From: Muscardinus avellanarius
Lineage: Eukaryota > Chordata > Mammalia > Rodentia > Gliridae
Reading direction: 5' to 3'
Assembly: GCA_963383645.1 (NCBI GenBank)
Contig: OY726558.1
Coordinates: forward strand, 178,341,134-178,405,133
DNA: 64,000 nucleotides
The notes under the pieces were generated by a model. The model did no database searches. It saw only the letters and a list, made by a program, of their open reading frames with translations, and was not told the origin of the DNA. The stretch's first letter is position 1; each line of letters starts with the position of its first letter. A program made the translations under genes and the position numbers. Below, one piece after another: positions 59,961 through 64,000 of this stretch.

Positions 59961-60115
59961 TGTGTATGTTTCTGTGTGTCTCTCTGTGTATATTATTATT
60001 TATTAAACCCAGTGGCATTCTACCTACACGCTACATTCCCATCTCTTTTTTTTTTTTTTAATTTTGAAGCAGTATCTTGGTAACTTATATAGAGCCTTGC
60101 TAAATTTACGAGGCT
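59926..60115 (-). repeat. B1-dID SINE, antisense, with (GT)n tail, cut by L1
   Basis: GT tract (about 59930-59959), complement of the ID half ('aaacccagtggcattctacc'), T run and linker. It stops at 'cgaggctg', where L1 sequence begins. Confidence 0.85.
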
Positions 60116-60800
60116 GAAAAAAATGCTCAACATCATTGCCAGTCAGAGAGATGCAAATCAAAACTACCCTTAGATTTAACCTAACTCCAACTAGAATGGC
60201 AATCATTTAAAACATAAACAACAACAAATGCTGGCAAGGATGTAGAAAATTGGGACCTCTAAAACAATGTTGGTAGGATTGCAAATTAGTGCAATCACTT
60301 TAGAAAACAGTATGGAGGACCCTCAGAAGAATGGGAAGGAACTTATTATTTGATCCAACAATACCACTTCTGGGTATCTAGCCAAAAGAATGGAAACCAA
60401 GCTACCAAACTAATGCAAGAGTATCTATATTCATAGCTACACATTTCAGCATTGCCAAACTATGGAAACAGCCAAGATATCCATCACAGATTAATGGATT
60501 ACAAAATTATGGGATATGTACACAATGGAATTTTACTCAGCCATAAAGAAAAACACAGTTACATCATCTACAGGGAAATGGATAGAACTGGAGGACATTA
60601 TGTTAAGTGAGATTAGTCAGTAACAAAAATGAAGAAATTGGATAATTTCCCTAATATGGGAAAGCTAAGGAGAAATGGGTAACAGGAGGAACTCTAGATG
60701 AAGGAGATTCTGTAAATGAGCAAATAAGGCGACCAAACTGAGGGGATGGTGGGGAGGAAGAGGGAAATTCTCAAAAGTACATGAGAAAAACTTCCCTTTC
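60116..60800 (+). mobile_element. L1, sense, 5'-truncated (ORF2 C-terminus and 3' UTR)
   Basis: Starts 'atgctcaacatcattgccag' and includes 'agatgcaaatcaaaactacc', 'tacacaatggaattttactc' and the normal ORF2/3' UTR transition at about 60601. It ends near 60780-60800. ORF2 is broken. The element interrupts the preceding SINE. Confidence 0.92.
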
Positions 60801-63800
60801 CAACATCAAAGATAATGAAAATGCCCACCTGTACTATATCAGTGGGCATAGCTTTAAAAAGAAAAATATAATGCTAACACAAATTTTTGCATACACTTTT
60901 TATTCAGAGAATCATCTCAATTAATAAAAAGTATTTTTGTTAGGTCCTAAAACGGAGGTTATTAAATGCATTATTTCAAAATAATCTATTAGTCGGTAAA
61001 TATATTTCTTTATTTGAAAATAATTAGCTTAGGAGATTCTTTGTAAAATCGTAAATGCATTCTAACTAGTATTGCTGCATCACAACATGTATTGATCTCT
61101 CACTGTCTACAGAGATGGCTTCATTTCTTGGTTTGCATCCTATATCATCAAAACCCTTAAAAGTCAGTGTAGTAAAATGTTCTCATTTAAACAAAAGCCT
61201 ATTGGTTAAGTGGGTTTCTTTGTATTAGTTTAAATGCTTGAGGAGGGAACAGATACTGCTGTGAACAACCTCCATGCATATTCTAGAAAAGGCAATATTA
61301 GTAAAATATAGTAGCTTACATTATCTTAAAGAAAGGTTATTGGTTCATTTATTCTTACATGTGTTTTCTCAATTAATTAAAAAACTTTACAGTTTATTAA
61401 AGACCTATCATTTGCACCAGAAAATTATGGTTAGTTATTCCCCAAAATAGAGCCACACTTATGGTGAAGTCCCATTGTCACAAAGAATAGAAAAAGTATA
61501 GAGACGTCCTCATTCCATGGCTGTGCATTAGTTTACTGTCTTTCAAGAAATGTAAAAAAGGAAAGTAGGATCCAACTCTCCTCACTATGTTTTTATCTGT
61601 TCAAGCATATTTCAACTTTCATCTGTGTCCTGATGCAAACTGTTCTGTGGGGCTTTACTCTTTCTCTTTTTGGACTTGAAAGCACAGGAATTCTTCACAG
61701 GACATGGATACATTTGCTTAGTTTGCTCAAATACTGCTAACCTTTTAAAAATAATGGTACGAATAAGTTACTACATATTAATTATTAAAATACTCTGTTA
61801 AAATATTTAATATTTATTTCATTTAAAACGTAAAAAAACTTCAACTGGGCTTAAGCTTTTTAGAGAAGAGCACAAGCTTTTCTTTGCAGACACAGAGGAC
61901 ATGCATCAAAGATCAGAATGTGGAACTGTCATTTCAAAGGAAATACAGGAAATTCTGACTCATTGCATGTAAATCTGTCTCTAAGTTTTTTGCTTTGCTT
62001 CTCCTCTGCTCCTTCACTTTCTTTTCTCATTTTTCTTCTACTTATGGAACTCTATAATCTAAATATAGTTTCCTAATATGTTGAGATTAATAATGAAGAG
62101 TAGAGTTGTAATTAAGATAATGTGAAGCTTGATATAAATTTTAGGCAAAAATGCATATGAATATATACATTAATTCTATATAAACATAAATGTATAAAAT
62201 AATTTTTATTAATAAAAATTTTAATTCAGCAATAATTATTTTTTATATTTGTGAAAGTCATAGGGAAATCTTATTGTATGAAATGTTAAAGAAGAATGAT
62301 ACCTGAAGGTTTGCTTTTTTTAAATCAGCCTTTTTTTTAATTTCAAAAGTCAAATTCCCTAGTGTGGAACAGTTCCCTAGATTAGATACATAATGTCTAG
62401 ATTTTTTTTTTTACTGAGACGTTAGAATGCCAACAATATCCTCATGGAGAGTCTAACTCTATATTTATCACAGAGAAAATAATACAAGAAATTTTTGCAT
62501 ACAGCCACACTATAAAGTATCATTCCTTTTTAACACACTTTATTATTTAATAACTTATTACTGGATAACATATATAAGATTCTCAATTAGGTATTCATTG
62601 CAGGGTAAGGAATATTTCATCCTTGCCTTTATGATCCACAGAGTTATCTTTTGGTGGATCAATATAAAATATAATATACAGGCAGTATGTCAAGCACCAG
62701 TAGGAAAGAAGCTGTGTGACACCTTCAATTTTGGAGCAAAATCATCCATACCTTCTGAAATAAGTTTTATGAAAACAGACCTTGACTCACAACTGAGTAG
62801 AAATAGAGGTCAAATATCTGGACTTGAGACAACAAACAAGTATGATTCCTAAAATATTTGTCAGGAAACAGATGCTATCTGATTCATCTAGTCATATTTA
62901 TGGTTGTACATTAAAACTCAGAAGTTCTGGTAAATATGATTTCAGATTCATCCCAAAGGATGAGTAATTGTATGAGATACTGACTCACCTCCCAGGATGT
63001 CTCCTCTGGATGAACTGTCACCTTTCTTTAACTCAAAATAAAAATCTTATTACTTATAGTCAATGTCTAGATCACTGGCTAATAAAATATCGAGGTGTTT
63101 TAAAGGTAATTCTGAGTAATATGTATAATAACTCTTGTGACTTATAGTTTAAATCAGAGTGTACCAGTATCCTTAAAGCAGTGTCCTATGTCTAATAAGA
63201 TAGTCATCTCATAATTCAGATGCTTAATTGCATTGTACAATATTCATAATACAGCCTATGAGTTTATCTTCATGAGAATAAATACTTATATAAGAGATGG
63301 GTTTATTATCTCTGTATACCATGCCTTTGCTGCAGCACCACTCAAGTAGTTTCAAACAATAGAGACAATTGATAGAAACAATCAAGTAGCATGGAATCCC
63401 ATTTGATTTTGTTCTTGAACAATATAGTCATTTTATAAGAAAATGAATGGTTTCATGATATTTATTGATCTTAATATGTTTATCATCAAAAAGTTGCAAA
63501 AAAGGCTTTTAATTTATGGAAAAAAAGACTGTCGAAGATTCAATGGAAAACTAGTTATCAAAAAATAAAACTTGCAACTTCAAGATGCTGAATCACTGAG
63601 TACAATATGTATTTGACATAATGACTGTCACTTAATGCTAGATCTCGCTTTGCCAGAACATCTCAATCTATAATCTCTGGGGTAAAATGAGGAGTGTTAC
63701 ATCTTGTGCTTACAAACTTGAAAACTGTTTGCATCAGTTTTTATACTATGAGTCTCTCTGATTATTTACTATGCAATAGACACAGAAATTTATCTACTAA

Positions 63801-64000
63801 AAATAAAAACCAAACAAACAAACAAACAAGTCATGCTTACTGTACAAGGGGAAATATCTTATCAGGGCTCTGCCCCAGGTGGGTTCAGTACACACTGCAC
63901 ATTATCTCCTAGCTTTTCTGTCTCAGCTAGAGGGGCTGGTGTGGGGAACATAATTAACAGGAGAGAGGGCTTGATACAACAAGATGGAAATGCTTTAGTC
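60801..64000. other. Long repeat-poor stretch
   Basis: 3.2 kb with no transposon I can name, apart from a short (CAAA)n run near 63812. The open frames at 62598-62852 and 63694-63912 have no recognised domain. No splice-flanked exon is convincing. Confidence 0.4.

Overview
This window looks like non-coding DNA from a rodent nuclear genome, most likely a sciuromorph (squirrel or mountain-beaver lineage). The evidence is about thirty copies of a roughly 190-230 bp SINE that joins a 7SL-derived B1-like half to an ID (tRNA-like) half, the B1-dID/MEN type known from squirrels and their relatives. There are also many L1 fragments, MaLR-type LTRs, solitary ID pieces, and long microsatellites on an AT-rich background. 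The species assignment is an inference from repeat style. I found no host exon, RNA gene, CRISPR array, operon or prokaryotic feature. Every open reading frame I checked is either a decayed L1 ORF2 piece, a microsatellite or SINE read-through, or a chance ORF in AT-rich DNA. The window is best read as a gene desert or the inside of a large intron.

Layout. Positions 1-10250 hold broken L1 pieces and SINEs of several ages, including a SINE split by a poly(A)-tailed retrocopy (3621-3840). Positions 10280-14150 hold the largest element, a 5'-truncated antisense L1 with a dead reverse transcriptase. Positions 15.5-27 kb are SINE-dense and contain an inverted SINE pair (16484-16968), several SINEs whose target-site duplications enclose a microsatellite, an L1 with an exact 67-bp duplication, and an L1 inverted by apparent twin priming (25580-26790). 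Positions 27-47 kb are sparser, with long stretches lacking recognisable repeats, an unassigned GC-richer block (31480-31830), two rearranged L1s, an ancient L1M-like tail bracketed by direct repeats (40485-41264) and an antisense MaLR LTR. Positions 47-60.8 kb are SINE-dense again. From 60.8 kb to the end I see only unique AT-rich DNA.

The most unusual object is at 58403-59234. A GC-rich tandem array of nine ~50-bp units, alternating between two unit types, is fused to an L1 3' UTR and A-rich tail. The whole unit is bounded by a perfect 18-bp target-site duplication at a TT/AAAA site. It therefore inserted as one RNA by L1-type retrotransposition. It resembles in architecture the VNTR-bearing composite retroposons of apes (SVA/LAVA), but could instead be an L1 5' UTR joined to its 3' UTR by splicing or deletion.

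There is no gene network to describe. The biology visible here is the L1 machinery mobilising L1, SINE and composite RNAs, followed by microsatellite growth in their tails.
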